Positions 53,166 through 62,608 of a stretch of DNA of 64,000 bases are shown here, one piece after another; within the stretch, counting starts at the first letter, position 1; each line of letters begins with the position of its first letter. Both the position numbers and the translations under genes were made by a program. This DNA is from Polynucleobacter sp. AP-Melu-500A-A1 (lineage in GTDB: Bacteria; Pseudomonadota; Gammaproteobacteria; Burkholderiales; Burkholderiaceae): positions 1 through 64,000 of the forward strand of contig NZ_JACVOZ010000004.1 of assembly GCF_018882125.1 (NCBI RefSeq), in the 5' to 3' direction. The notes beneath the pieces were generated by a model, which did not search any database, had not been told where the DNA came from, and saw only the letters and a program-made list of their open reading frames with translations.

Positions 53166-54809
53166 TTGATTGCCAGTTTGAACATGACTTCTGCAAATAC
53201 TTACGACTACATCATCATTGGGGCAGGCAGCGCCGGCTGCATGCTGGCTAAACGCTTGTCTGAGAACCCTCGTAAAAGGGTCTTATTAATTGAGGCAGGA
53301 AAGAACGACAACTACATCTGGATTCATATTCCAGTAGGCTATCTATATTGCATTGACAATCCTAGAGCTGATTGGCGCTTTAAGACTGTGAATGAAAAAG
53401 GTTTGAATGGACGCTCTTTACTCTATCCACGCGGTAGGGTGCTCGGTGGATGTTCCTCTATTAACGGCATGATCTACATGCGCGGCCAAGCGGGAGATTA
53501 TGAATCTTGGGTGCAAGCAACCGGTGATGAGTCCTGGTCTTGGGAAAATGCACTTGCTCGATATAAGCAGTTTGAGGATTACCATGGTGATGCGAATGAG
53601 TGGCATGGTAAAGGGGGAGAGTGGACTGTTTCCAAGCAGCGTTTACGCTGGCCCATCATGGATAAATTTAAAGAGGCTGCAGTAGAGGCAGGTATTCCCG
53701 CAACTGAAGACTTCAATTGTGGTGATAATTTTGGGGTGGGCTACTTTGATGTGAGTCAACGCGCTGGCTGGCGTCTTAATACCTCTAAAGCATTTTTAAA
53801 AGATGCTGCTAAGCGTAGCAATCTCACAGTGATTACTGAGGCAATAGTCGATAAACTCAAGATTGATCCAGTCAGTAAAAATTGTTACGGCGTTCAATAT
53901 CTCAAAGATGGTGTGAGAGCAGAGGCGCTTTGTTCAATTGATCAGGGCGGCGAAGTTTTGTTATGTGCCGGTTCAATTGGGAGCGTACAAATACTGGAGC
54001 GCTCAGGGGTAGGTGCTGCATCTCATTTGAATGCCTTGGGAATACCAGTGGTGCAAGATTTGCCTGGAGTAGGTGAGAACCTGCAAGATCATTTGCAATT
54101 GCGCATGGTGTACAAGGTCAACGGCATTAAGACTTTAAACACCAAGGCCAATACCCTGTGGGGCAAGATGATGATTGGCTTAGAGTATTTATTAAAGCGC
54201 TCTGGGCCCATGTCAATGGCACCATCTCAGTTGGGAGCATTTGCATATAGCTCTCCTGAGCAAAAGAGTGCGAATGTGGAATATCACGTGCAACCCTTGT
54301 CTCTTGAAAAGTTTGGCGAAGATTTACATTCGTTTAATGCATTTACAGCAAGCGTTTGTAATGTGCGACCCACCTCGCGGGGAAGTGTGCACATTAACTC
54401 TCTTGACCCCGAGGCTCCACCAGTGATTCATCCCAACTACTTATCTACCGAGGAAGATCGGCAGGTTGCTGCTGAGTCTTTAAGATTAACGCGTCAAATT
54501 GCGCATAGCCCCGCTTTGATGCCTTATGCCCCAGAAGAATACAAACCAGGCAAGCAATATCAAACTGATGAAGAGTTAGTAAAGGCAGCAGGAGATATCG
54601 GCACGACAATTTTCCATCCAGTAGGCACGTGCAAGATGGGGCGTGCTGAAGATCCAATGGCAGTCTTAGATTCCCAATTACGTGTAAGAGGTATTCATCA
54701 TTTGCGTGTGGTTGATGCCTCGGCAATGCCAACGATTACCTCTGGCAATACAGCAGCCCCAACCATGATGATCGCCCAGCGTGTAGCAGAGTTGCTCACA
54801 CGTGAATAG
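53166..54809 (+). CDS. GMC-family FAD oxidoreductase (choline dehydrogenase-like)
   Basis: A 547-residue FAD enzyme. The FAD site is YIIIGAGSAGCMLAKRLSE, the GMC signature 1 is RVLGGCSSINGMIYMRGQ, signature 2 is near EVLLCAGSIGSVQILERSG, and the C-terminal catalytic part is HPVGTCKMG ... VVDASAMPTITSGNTAAP with the His and Asn of the active site. It oxidises an alcohol; the substrate is unknown and it may not be choline. The TTG at 53166 has GGAAG six bases upstream; ATG 53184 is the alternative. It overlaps the EamA gene by eight bases. Confidence 0.92.
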   Translation: MIASLNMTSANTYDYIIIGAGSAGCMLAKRLSENPRKRVLLIEAGKNDNYIWIHIPVGYLYCIDNPRADWRFKTVNEKGLNGRSLLYPRGRVLGGCSSINGMIYMRGQAGDYESWVQATGDESWSWENALARYKQFEDYHGDANEWHGKGGEWTVSKQRLRWPIMDKFKEAAVEAGIPATEDFNCGDNFGVGYFDVSQRAGWRLNTSKAFLKDAAKRSNLTVITEAIVDKLKIDPVSKNCYGVQYLKDGVRAEALCSIDQGGEVLLCAGSIGSVQILERSGVGAASHLNALGIPVVQDLPGVGENLQDHLQLRMVYKVNGIKTLNTKANTLWGKMMIGLEYLLKRSGPMSMAPSQLGAFAYSSPEQKSANVEYHVQPLSLEKFGEDLHSFNAFTASVCNVRPTSRGSVHINSLDPEAPPVIHPNYLSTEEDRQVAAESLRLTRQIAHSPALMPYAPEEYKPGKQYQTDEELVKAAGDIGTTIFHPVGTCKMGRAEDPMAVLDSQLRVRGIHHLRVVDASAMPTITSGNTAAPTMMIAQRVAELLTRE

Positions 54810-55716
54810 TCCGTACCGGAGCGACCGACTACCACTAAGTCATTTATTACTGGCTTTGGCTATCGTCGCTGTGTGGGGCACTAACTTTGTTGTCATTAAG
54901 ATTTCTCTCGAGTCATTTCCACCCTTTTTGTTTGCAGCACTGCGCTATTTCTTTGCTTTGTTGCCAGTGGTTTTCTTTGTGCCTAAACCCAAAGTGTCTT
55001 GGCGCAATCTCTGTGCGTATGGTCTTGCTACGGGAGTAGGTCAGTTCGGCGTCATGTATTTCGCAATTGATGGCCAAATCTCCCCTGGCTTGGCATCTTT
55101 GGTTATCCAGACTCAAGTATTTTTTACGATTGGCTTTGCCATGTTTTTTGCCAAAGAGGGTTTGAAGCTCTATCAAGCCGTGGCGGTGGCAGTTGCAATG
55201 ATGGGTTTAGTAATTATTGCGCTGCACACAGATGCAACAACCACTTTTCTTGGTTTGGCTTTAGTAGTCTTTGCTGGCCTCTCTTGGGGTGCTGCGAACA
55301 CAGTCAGCCGAAGTGCAGGATCCATCAATATGCTCTCTTATGTCGTTTGGGCGAGTGCTTTTTCCATTCCCCCCTTATTTCTAATATCTCTTATTTTTGA
55401 AGGGGGTTGGGAGCATATAAACAGTGCAATGGCTTTGGCACCTTTAGGGGCTTGGCTTGGTGTCCTCTGGCAGTCTTGGGGAAATACGCTTTTTGGCTAT
55501 GCTGCTTGGGGCTGGTTGCTATCCAAGCACCCGGCTGCCCTAGTAGCGCCGACCCCCTTGTTGGTCCCCATTTTTGGAATGGGTGCATCTGCCTATTTTT
55601 TAAGCGAGCCTCTGCCCTCCTGGAAGATATTGGCTGCTGGTCTAGTAATTGCGGGCTTAGTCGTTAACTTATTTTGGCCAAGCATTGAATCAAAAATAAA
55701 ACACCATTTTTCTTAA
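54802..55716 (+). CDS. EamA/DMT-family inner-membrane transporter
   Basis: A 304-residue protein with ten membrane helices in two EamA repeats: the first starts LLALAIVAVWGTNFVVIK and the second VVFAGLSWGAANTVSRSAG; each ends in the usual positive loop. The family exports amino acids or other metabolites. It starts at a GTG that overlaps the oxidoreductase stop by eight bases, so it may move a product or substrate of that enzyme. No specific substrate can be named. Confidence 0.88.
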   Translation: MNSPYRSDRLPLSHLLLALAIVAVWGTNFVVIKISLESFPPFLFAALRYFFALLPVVFFVPKPKVSWRNLCAYGLATGVGQFGVMYFAIDGQISPGLASLVIQTQVFFTIGFAMFFAKEGLKLYQAVAVAVAMMGLVIIALHTDATTTFLGLALVVFAGLSWGAANTVSRSAGSINMLSYVVWASAFSIPPLFLISLIFEGGWEHINSAMALAPLGAWLGVLWQSWGNTLFGYAAWGWLLSKHPAALVAPTPLLVPIFGMGASAYFLSEPLPSWKILAAGLVIAGLVVNLFWPSIESKIKHHFS

Positions 55717-55734
55717 CCGTTTAGCCTCTAGGAA

Positions 55735-55791
55735 TAATGTAAAGCCCTAATGTAAACCCTAATATCAAACTCTTTTTTTGTGATTACATTA
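55735..55791. promoter_or_regulatory. Repeated TAATGTAA elements upstream of livK-like gene
   Basis: TAATGTAAAGCCC (55735-55747) is followed directly by TAATGTAAACCC (55748-55759), and a third, inverted copy TTACATTA is at 55784-55791. A TAAAAT that could be a -10 is at 55796-55801. The set looks like a regulator-binding region for the transporter operon. Confidence 0.5.
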
Positions 55792-55871
55792 ACAGTAAAA
55801 TAGCTGTTCGATATATGCATTTCCAATAAAAAAGATTTAATCAATTAGTAATTTTTAGTCATGGAGACTTT

Positions 55872-57056
55872 ATGAATATTCGTCGTCACATTTTTGCAGT
55901 AGCTGCTACTGCGATGCTTGCAACCGGTGCTTATGCTGCCGATATTAAATTTGGCGTTTCTGGCCCATACACTGGCGGCTCATCCTCAATGGGTGTCAGT
56001 ATGCGTGATGGCGTCCGTCTTGCTGCAAAAGAAATCAATGCTGCTGGTGGTATCAACGGCAATATGATTGTTTTGGTTGAGCGCGATGATGAAGCTAAAA
56101 ATGAGCGCGGCGTGCAAATTGCTCAAGAATTGATCAATAACGAAAAAGTCGTTGCTACATTAGGTTATATCAATACTGGTGTTGCATTGGCTTCTCAGCG
56201 TTTTTATCAAGACGCTAAGATCCCCGTAATGAATAACGTTGCTACTGGAACTTTGATTACCAAGCAATTCCCAGATGCAAAAGAAAACTATATCTTCCGT
56301 AATGGCGCACCTGATAGCATTCAAGCTCCAATGATTGCCAAAGAAGCTGTAGAGAAGCGTGGATTGAAGAAGGTAGCAATTTTGGCTGACTCCACAAACT
56401 ACGGTCAATTAGGCCGTGAAGATATGGAAAAGGCTTTAAAGGTTTATGGAGTTACTCCAGTCGCTGTTGAGAAATTTAACATTGGTGACGTAGATATGAC
56501 TTCACAATTGCTCAAGGCAAAGAATGCTGGTGCTGAAGTGATTTTGACTTATGCAATTGGACCCGAGCTTGCTCAAATTGCAAACGGTATGGCGAAGTTG
56601 GGTTGGAAAAAGCCAATGATCGGAAGCTGGACATTGTCCATGGCTAGCTTTATTGATACTGCTGGTAAAAATGGTAACGGCGCAACAATGCCAGAGACAT
56701 TTGTTCAACAACCGGCAACCACTCCAAAACGTAAGGTATTCGTTGATAACTACCTGAAAGAGTTCAAGCCAAAGAATGGCATCATTGCTTCACCAGTATC
56801 AGCAGCTCAAGGATATGACTCTGTATATCTCTTAGCAGCCGCTATTAAGCAAGCCAACAGCACCGAGGGACCAAAGATTTTGGCTGCGTTGCAAGATCTG
56901 AAAACTCCAATTGATGGCGTGGTGATGACATATAACAAGCCATTTAGCGCAACCGATCATGAGGCAATTAAGCCTAAGGACGTTGTGATGGGTGTTGTTG
57001 AGAATGGCCGCGTTGAGTTCTTGAATGCCGAGGACGCAGTTGCTAAGAAGAAGTAA
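55872..57056 (+). CDS. Branched-chain amino-acid-type ABC transporter substrate-binding protein
   Basis: A 394-residue periplasmic-binding protein of the Leu/Ile/Val receptor class. A clear signal peptide (FAVAATAMLATGAYAADI) is followed by KFGVSGPYTGGSSSMGVSM, GGINGNMIVLVERDDEA and the family pattern QELINNEKVVATLGYINTG. A GGAGA ribosome-binding site precedes the ATG. It is the first gene of the SBP-livH-livMG-livF operon. The ligand may be an amino acid, an amide or an aromatic acid; these are not distinguishable here. It is followed by two hairpins before livH. Confidence 0.9.
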   Translation: MNIRRHIFAVAATAMLATGAYAADIKFGVSGPYTGGSSSMGVSMRDGVRLAAKEINAAGGINGNMIVLVERDDEAKNERGVQIAQELINNEKVVATLGYINTGVALASQRFYQDAKIPVMNNVATGTLITKQFPDAKENYIFRNGAPDSIQAPMIAKEAVEKRGLKKVAILADSTNYGQLGREDMEKALKVYGVTPVAVEKFNIGDVDMTSQLLKAKNAGAEVILTYAIGPELAQIANGMAKLGWKKPMIGSWTLSMASFIDTAGKNGNGATMPETFVQQPATTPKRKVFVDNYLKEFKPKNGIIASPVSAAQGYDSVYLLAAAIKQANSTEGPKILAALQDLKTPIDGVVMTYNKPFSATDHEAIKPKDVVMGVVENGRVEFLNAEDAVAKKK

Positions 57057-57070
57057 TTCACCTAAGTAAG

Positions 57071-57100
57071 GTTGCGGGAGGGTTTTTTCCGCACTGCAAC
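57071..57100 (+). other. Imperfect hairpin after substrate-binding protein gene
   Basis: GTTGCGG (57071-57077) can pair with CCGC (57089-57092) and GCAAC (57096-57100) with a small bulge and an internal T-run. It may stabilise the upstream mRNA or cause partial termination between the binding-protein gene and livH. Confidence 0.35.
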
Positions 57101-57116
57101 ATAAGTGTATACAAAG

Positions 57117-57139
57117 CGCCGCCCACAAAGCGGCGTTTT
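57117..57139 (+). terminator. Hairpin terminator or attenuator between substrate-binding protein gene and livH
   Basis: CGCCGC (57117-57122) pairs with GCGGCG (57130-57135) around a 7-base loop, followed by TTTT. Termination here, perhaps incomplete, would give more binding protein than membrane subunits, as is common for such operons. Confidence 0.65.
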
Positions 57140-57197
57140 GCTTACAATGACGGATTCGTCAATAAAACAGTTTTAAGTATCTTTTAGGGCAACAACA

Positions 57198-58076
57198 ATG
57201 GAAATGTTTGCACAAATCCTCTCGAGCGGCATAGCAGTGGGGATGATCTATGCGGTCATCGCTTTCGGCTTTCAGCTTACTTTTGCCACATCTGGCACAT
57301 TGAACTTCGGTCAAGGGGAGGCGCTAATGTTGGGCGCCTTAGTTGGCCTAACATGCGTAGATACTTTTGGCATGAATTACTGGGTCATGATTCCGGTAGT
57401 CTGTCTCTTCGGCATGATCCAAGGTAGCTTTGTTGAGCTCATTGGTGTTCGCCCAGCGATCAAGATTAAATCGGAGTTTGGTTGGATTATGTCCACCATC
57501 GCCCTTGGCATCATTTTCAAAAACGTTGCTGAAAACGTCTGGGGCCGTGATGCATTGCCATTCCCATCGCCTTTACCAATGGAGCCGATGACATTCTTAG
57601 GCGCGAATATTTTGCCGATGGAAATTTTGGTGGTATTTGGCGCTTTAGCAATGATGCTGCTAGTTGAATTCTTTAACCGCAAAACAATTTACGGTAAAGC
57701 AGTAGTTGCAACAGCAAATGATCGTGATGCTGCTGGCCTGATGGGCATCAATACCAGCATGGTCATTACCTTCTCTTATGCATTGTCATCTCTTACTGCA
57801 GCATTTGCTGGTGTATTGATTGCGCCTTTGACTTTGACTGGTGCAACGATGGGTGGCGCCTTAGGTTTAAAAGCTTTCGCAGTTGCGATTATTGGCGGCT
57901 TGTCTAGCGGAATGGGGATTATTGTGGGCGGCTTGATTTTAGGAATTGTGGAGACTGCGACTGGTTTCTATATCTCCACTGGCTATAAAGATGTGCCAGG
58001 CTTGATCTTGCTCTTGCTCGTACTTGCCTACAAACCATCTGGCCTCTTCGGTAAATCAGCAATTAAGAAAGTTTAA
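57198..58076 (+). CDS. livH: Branched-chain amino-acid-type ABC transporter permease LivH
   Basis: A 292-residue permease with about eight helices. Signature stretches are ISSGIAVGMIYAVIAFGFQLTFATSG-like SSGIAVGMIYAVIAFGFQ, SGTLNFGQGEALMLGAL, NRKTIYGKAVVATANDRDAA and GLKAFAVAIIGGLSSGMGII. It is one half of the membrane channel. It starts about 140 bases after the binding-protein gene and its stop overlaps the next gene by one base. Confidence 0.92.
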   Translation: MEMFAQILSSGIAVGMIYAVIAFGFQLTFATSGTLNFGQGEALMLGALVGLTCVDTFGMNYWVMIPVVCLFGMIQGSFVELIGVRPAIKIKSEFGWIMSTIALGIIFKNVAENVWGRDALPFPSPLPMEPMTFLGANILPMEILVVFGALAMMLLVEFFNRKTIYGKAVVATANDRDAAGLMGINTSMVITFSYALSSLTAAFAGVLIAPLTLTGATMGGALGLKAFAVAIIGGLSSGMGIIVGGLILGIVETATGFYISTGYKDVPGLILLLLVLAYKPSGLFGKSAIKKV

Positions 58077-60007
58077 TGATGAAATTGAAGTCTCTATTAC
58101 CACTATTAATTGCCATTGCGGGGCTAGTTTGTTTGCCTCTCTTTATTCATAACCCGTATTACATTCACTTAGTTGAAACTATTCTGATCTACACCATCCT
58201 GTTGTTTGGTTTAGATATCGTTGTAGGTTATATCGGTCAAGTTTCGTTAGGGCATGCAGCTCTTTTCGGAATCGGTTCATATACCGCTGGTGTTTTGTAC
58301 TTCCACCTGGGTTGGACAATTTGGGGAACTATTCCGGCATCTATCGTTGTGACTGCCATCTTCGGCGGTATCTTGGCATTGCCAGCCTTAAAGGTGATCG
58401 GACCCTATCTTGCGATGGTGACCTTGGCATTCGGTACGATTGCTCAGATTTTGATTAATGAAATGACTTGGTTGACCGAAGGTCCTTTGGGCATCAAGAT
58501 TCCTAAGCCTGAATTAATGGGCGTACCAATGACCAAAGCAGAATACTTCTGGTTGGTTTCTGCGATCCTAATCATTTCGATGATCATAGTGGACCGTTTT
58601 GTGAAGTCTCAGATTGGTCGCGCTTTCGAGGCTTTGCGTGATAGCCCAATCGCTTGTGACTGTATGGGCGTCTCCGTTTATCGCTTCAAGGTGATCGCAT
58701 TTGTTATTAGTGCTGGCTTTGCTGGTTTGGCTGGTTGCTTATATGCATATTCAGAGCAATACATTTCACCGAACACCTATAACAATGAGCTCGCTGTTCT
58801 GTTCTTACTTGGCATCATTATGGGTGGACGTAAGTCACGCTTAGGTGCGGTAATTGGCGCGGCGATTATTGTGCTCTTACCAAAACTATTAGACGACATC
58901 TTCTTATTCCGTATCGTTGCGTCGATTATTGCGATCGTAGTGGTGGTTGGTGCTGCAATGGCTTTATCCAAAAAAATCACTACTCCAAGACGCGTGGCGA
59001 TTCCGATTGCAGGCGTGGTTGGTTTAGCAGCATTTTCTTTCTGGCTCAATAGCATCTCTGACTGGCGCTTAAGTATTTTCGGCTTCATGATTTTGTTGGT
59101 GGTCTACTACTTGCAAAACGGTATCGTGGGCTTTACCAAGAGCTTCTACCAGTCGATGGTTGGGAAAGCAAAAACCAGTCGTGGCGAAGAGGCTGAGGTG
59201 GTGGATGACTCCATCAGCTTTATTAGCTCGGTTGGTAAACAAAACACGGGCGCAGAACTTCTTAAAGTGGATTCATTGTTAATGCAGTTCGGTGGTTTGA
59301 AAGCATTGAATAATGTTGATCTCAGTGTTAAGCGTGGCACGATTCATGGTTTGATTGGCCCTAACGGTTCCGGTAAGAGCACCATGATGAACGTCTTGAC
59401 CGGTATTTATATACCAACTGCTGGTAGCGTTTTATATGCAGGTGAGAGCGTAGTCGGTAAGACTTCGTCTGATATTGCTTTATCAGGCATTGCTCGTACT
59501 TTCCAAAACGTTCAGCTTTTCGGTGAAATGACAGCAATCCAAAATATTTTGGTTGGCCTGCACCATACCTTCAAGTCCAACATTGTCGAAATTGCCTTAC
59601 ATCTGCCGCGCTACAAGAAGGAAGAGGCAGAAGCGCATGCTCGTGCATTGGCACTTCTTAAATTTGTTGGCCTGGAAGATCTGGCTAATGAAGAAGCACG
59701 TAACTTGCCATATGGTAAGCAGCGTCTTCTGGAGATTGCCCGTGCATTGGCGCTCGATCCTGAGTTGCTCTTGCTCGATGAGCCAGCAGCCGGCTTAACC
59801 TCCCCAGATATTAAAGAACTCTTGCGCATTATTCGTAAGATCCGTGATAGCGGTATTACCTTCATCCTGATTGAGCATCACATGGATGTGGTGATGTCAG
59901 TTTGCGACACCGTTTCAGTCTTGGACTTCGGTCAGAAGATTGCAGAAGGTAAACCAGCTGAAGTTCAGGCAGACGAGAAGGTGATTCATGCCTACTTGGG
60001 TACTTAA
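58076..60007 (+). CDS. livM-livG: Fused LivM permease-LivG ATPase
   Basis: A 643-residue fusion. Residues 1 to about 350 are LivM-like with about ten helices (QVSLGHAALFGIGSYTAG, LGIIMGGRKSRLGAVIGAA); a linker of about 40 residues follows; residues from about 395 are LivG-like with Walker A GLIGPNGSGKST (about 425-436), signature NLPYGKQRLLEIARAL (about 543) and Walker B LLLLDEPAAGL (about 564). Such permease-ATPase fusions are known in Burkholderiales. The fusion fixes a 1:1 ratio of LivM to LivG. It overlaps livH by one base and is followed 30 bases later by livF. Confidence 0.93.
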   Translation: MMKLKSLLPLLIAIAGLVCLPLFIHNPYYIHLVETILIYTILLFGLDIVVGYIGQVSLGHAALFGIGSYTAGVLYFHLGWTIWGTIPASIVVTAIFGGILALPALKVIGPYLAMVTLAFGTIAQILINEMTWLTEGPLGIKIPKPELMGVPMTKAEYFWLVSAILIISMIIVDRFVKSQIGRAFEALRDSPIACDCMGVSVYRFKVIAFVISAGFAGLAGCLYAYSEQYISPNTYNNELAVLFLLGIIMGGRKSRLGAVIGAAIIVLLPKLLDDIFLFRIVASIIAIVVVVGAAMALSKKITTPRRVAIPIAGVVGLAAFSFWLNSISDWRLSIFGFMILLVVYYLQNGIVGFTKSFYQSMVGKAKTSRGEEAEVVDDSISFISSVGKQNTGAELLKVDSLLMQFGGLKALNNVDLSVKRGTIHGLIGPNGSGKSTMMNVLTGIYIPTAGSVLYAGESVVGKTSSDIALSGIARTFQNVQLFGEMTAIQNILVGLHHTFKSNIVEIALHLPRYKKEEAEAHARALALLKFVGLEDLANEEARNLPYGKQRLLEIARALALDPELLLLDEPAAGLTSPDIKELLRIIRKIRDSGITFILIEHHMDVVMSVCDTVSVLDFGQKIAEGKPAEVQADEKVIHAYLGT

Positions 60008-60037
60008 TCACTAGAACATATTGAATCGGTAAATACC

Positions 60038-60766
60038 ATGTTATCTATTAAGAATCTTGAAGCAGGCTACGGCAAAGTTAAAGTCCTCCATGGCATCAAT
60101 ATTGATGTTCCTAGGGGACAGGTCATTACTTTGATTGGCTCTAACGGTGCTGGCAAAACAACGACGATGCGTGCTATTACTGGCATGATCAAGCCAACGG
60201 GCGGCGAAGTTACCTTAAGTGGTGAAAAAATTGATGGTTACGACTCTCATAAAATCGCTCGTCTAGGTTTGGCACATAGTCCAGAAGGTCGCCGTGTTTT
60301 TACAACCATGTCTGTAAACGACAATTTATTACTTGGCGCCTTCCCCCGTTTTACTGGTAGCCGTCCTAAAGGTGACATTAAGGAAGATCTTGAAAAGTCT
60401 TTAGAAATGTTTCCGCGCTTAAAAGAGCGTCGCAATCAGTTGGCTGGTACTTTATCTGGCGGCGAACAGCAAATGCTGGCAATGGCTCGCGCTGTGATGC
60501 TTAACCCTGAAATCATCCTTTTGGATGAGCCTTCAATGGGTCTTGCACCAATTTTGGTGGAAGAGGTCTTTAGAATTATTTCAAACTTGAAGTCTCAAGG
60601 TGTAACGATGCTGTTGGTTGAACAGTTTGCTGCTGCAGCCCTCAATGTGGCTGACTATGGTTATGTTCTTGAGAACGGCAAGATAGCGACCCATGGACCA
60701 GCCGCCAAACTGAAAGATGATCCTGCTGTGAAGGCTGCCTACTTAGGTGGTGCAGGCAGTCATTAA
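60038..60766 (+). CDS. livF: Branched-chain amino-acid-type ABC transporter ATPase LivF
   Basis: A 242-residue ATPase. Walker A is IGSNGAGKTTT, the signature LSGGEQQMLAMARAVM and Walker B IILLDEPSMGLAP; AHSPEGRRVFTTMSV is a LivF-specific stretch. It pairs with the LivG half of the fusion to drive transport. It is the last gene of the operon and is followed by a strong terminator at 60788-60816. Confidence 0.93.
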   Translation: MLSIKNLEAGYGKVKVLHGINIDVPRGQVITLIGSNGAGKTTTMRAITGMIKPTGGEVTLSGEKIDGYDSHKIARLGLAHSPEGRRVFTTMSVNDNLLLGAFPRFTGSRPKGDIKEDLEKSLEMFPRLKERRNQLAGTLSGGEQQMLAMARAVMLNPEIILLDEPSMGLAPILVEEVFRIISNLKSQGVTMLLVEQFAAAALNVADYGYVLENGKIATHGPAAKLKDDPAVKAAYLGGAGSH

Positions 60767-60787
60767 GTTATATTGAATTAATATTTA

Positions 60788-60816
60788 AAAAAAGCCCTGG
60801 AGTCTAGGGCTTTTTT
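60788..60816 (+). terminator. Intrinsic terminator of the liv operon
   Basis: GCCCT (60794-60798) pairs with AGGGC (60806-60810), extended by A7 before and T6 after, giving an A/T-extended stem with a 7-base loop. Because the stem is flanked by A-run and T-run it can act for both strands, including the convergent TauE-like gene. Confidence 0.85.
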
Positions 60817-60840
60817 ATTTGGGGCTAATTCTTGGATTCA

Positions 60841-61656
60841 TCAGTTTGTAAGCCCCTTTAGCATCAGACTGATGGCAACTGCAAACGTAAGAACCGCAAA
60901 GATTTGCTGTAGCCTAGGACCACTCAACTTTTTACCAAATGCCCTACCAATTAATAAGCCGCCTAGCGCTCCAAAAGCAAATGGAGCAGCAATAAGGTAA
61001 TCAAAGTTTCCTGTTGCCATGGAAACAATAGTGCCGCCGCCAGAGATGATGGCTAGGGCCCCTAAGGAGGTTGCCACAATGGATTTAACTGGCAGGTCTG
61101 TATAGCGCTTTAAGGCTGGAACAATTACAAATCCACCACCAACTCCAAGAAGACCGGATAGAAATCCTGCTAAGCCTCCAGAAAGCAGCAATGCCTTGGC
61201 ACAGGGCAGATTCCAATCGAGCTTTCCGTGAACAGGATGGAGGAGACAGGGTGGTGGTTTTCTTACAGCAGGCTTAATTCCCAAAATTTCATTGCGCGCT
61301 TGCATATATAGGCGTGTAGAAACATAGAACAAGGTGCAGCTAAATAAAATCAAGAGTGGATTGTTGGGGAGGCGTTGAGCAAGCCATAAACCTATGGGAG
61401 AGAGCAGTAGCCCAAACATGGCCATGAAGCCAGCCGCTTTATAGCGCAAGATTTTGGTCTGTAGCCCCAAGAGTGCGCCGATCCCAGCTGCAAGTGCAAT
61501 AGCAGATAGGGCAATGGGTGCAGCTTCAGCCACACTCAAATGCAGGGCAAAGACCAAAAGGGGCACAGACAGAATGCCTCCTCCAGCACCAGTCAGCCCC
61601 ATCAGGATGCCTACAAAGATGCCCAAAGCGGGGCTGATCAAAATTGTGTAGTCCAT
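60841..61656 (-). CDS. TauE/SafE-family sulfite/anion exporter
   Basis: A 271-residue inner-membrane protein with about eight helices in two repeats: GIFVGILMGLTGAGGGILSVPLLVF in the first and LAGFLSGLLGVGGGFVIVPAL in the second, both with the glycine-rich TauE signature. It probably exports sulfite, thiosulfate or a sulfonate. It is divergent from the persulfide-dioxygenase-like gene, with the palindromes 61669-61705 between them, and is likely controlled by the sulfur sensor encoded at 62598. Confidence 0.9.
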   Translation of the reverse strand: MDYTILISPALGIFVGILMGLTGAGGGILSVPLLVFALHLSVAEAAPIALSAIALAAGIGALLGLQTKILRYKAAGFMAMFGLLLSPIGLWLAQRLPNNPLLILFSCTLFYVSTRLYMQARNEILGIKPAVRKPPPCLLHPVHGKLDWNLPCAKALLLSGGLAGFLSGLLGVGGGFVIVPALKRYTDLPVKSIVATSLGALAIISGGGTIVSMATGNFDYLIAAPFAFGALGGLLIGRAFGKKLSGPRLQQIFAVLTFAVAISLMLKGLTN

Positions 61657-61668
61657 TGCAATTTATTA

Positions 61669-61705
61669 TATATTAATATAATATGTAATTATATATATTA
61701 ATTAC
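61669..61705. promoter_or_regulatory. AT-rich palindromes, likely BigR/SqrR operator
   Basis: TATATTAATATA (61669-61680) is a perfect 12-base palindrome and GTAATTA-N7-TAATTAC (61685-61705) has perfect 7-base arms. They lie in the 79-base gap between divergent tauE-like and MBL genes and would cover both promoters. ArsR-type persulfide sensors of the BigR/SqrR group bind AT-rich inverted repeats in such positions. Confidence 0.65.
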
Positions 61706-61735
61706 TCATCCTAATATCTGCCCAGAAAGGCTATT

Positions 61736-62608
61736 GTGAACCCAAAAGAAGCTGCTGACATTAAATCGTTTTTTGATCCTGAGACCTCGACTTTTACCTA
61801 TGTAGTCTCTGGTGGAAAGGGAAGTTCTTGTGTCGTGATTGATTCAGTGCTGAACTACGATCCTAAGTCTGGCAGAACATCAACCCGTTCAGCCGATCAA
61901 GTGATTGACTATATTCAGGCAGAACAATTAAAGCTTGCTTGGATTTTAGAAACCCACGCTCATGCAGATCACTTAACTGCCGCACCATTCCTCCAAGAGA
62001 AGTTGGGTGGCAAGCTGGTAATTGGAAATCACATCATCAATGTCCAAGAGGTATTCAAGGGTGTTTTCAATCTGGATGATCACTTTGCAACTGATGGTTC
62101 TCAATTTAGCCACCTCTTGCACGATGGTGAATCACTGGAGTTTGGCAAGCTTTCACTCAAAGCAATATCGGTTCCTGGACATACTCCAGCCTGTATGGCC
62201 TATGAAATTAGTGGTGCTTTGTTTGTGGGGGACACTTTATTTATGCCTGATGTTGGTACGGCTCGCTGCGACTTCCCCGGTGGTGATGCAAGGACTCTCT
62301 ACCAATCGATTCAGAAAATACTGTCTTATCCCAAAGAAACCAAGCTCTATATGTGTCATGACTATCCACCCAGCGATCGTCCGGTCGAGTTTTGCAGCGA
62401 CGTTGGTGCAGAAAAGGCTGCAAATATTCATGTGCATGATGGCATTACAGAAGAGCAATTTGTACAAATGCGTACCGCACGTGACAAGACCTTGGAAATG
62501 CCTCATTTAATCTTGCCATCGATACAGGTCAATATTCGGGCAGGGCACTTTCCGGAAGCGGAAGCTAACGGTAGGGCCTATCTCAAAATTCCATTGAATG
62601 TTCTCTGA
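61736..62608 (+). CDS. MBL-fold persulfide dioxygenase-like hydrolase (Blh/ETHE1-like)
   Basis: A 290-residue metallo-beta-lactamase fold enzyme. The metal motif is THAHADH (H74, H76, D78, H79), then SVPGHTPACMAYE (histidine), FVGDTLFMPDVGTARCDFPGGD (aspartate) and MCHDYPPSD (last histidine). The CDFPGGDA stretch is typical of the ETHE1/Blh group, which oxidises glutathione persulfide to sulfite using a single iron. No rhodanese domain is fused. The start is GTG at 61736. The sulfite made would be removed by the divergent TauE-like exporter. Confidence 0.88.
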   Translation: MNPKEAADIKSFFDPETSTFTYVVSGGKGSSCVVIDSVLNYDPKSGRTSTRSADQVIDYIQAEQLKLAWILETHAHADHLTAAPFLQEKLGGKLVIGNHIINVQEVFKGVFNLDDHFATDGSQFSHLLHDGESLEFGKLSLKAISVPGHTPACMAYEISGALFVGDTLFMPDVGTARCDFPGGDARTLYQSIQKILSYPKETKLYMCHDYPPSDRPVEFCSDVGAEKAANIHVHDGITEEQFVQMRTARDKTLEMPHLILPSIQVNIRAGHFPEAEANGRAYLKIPLNVL

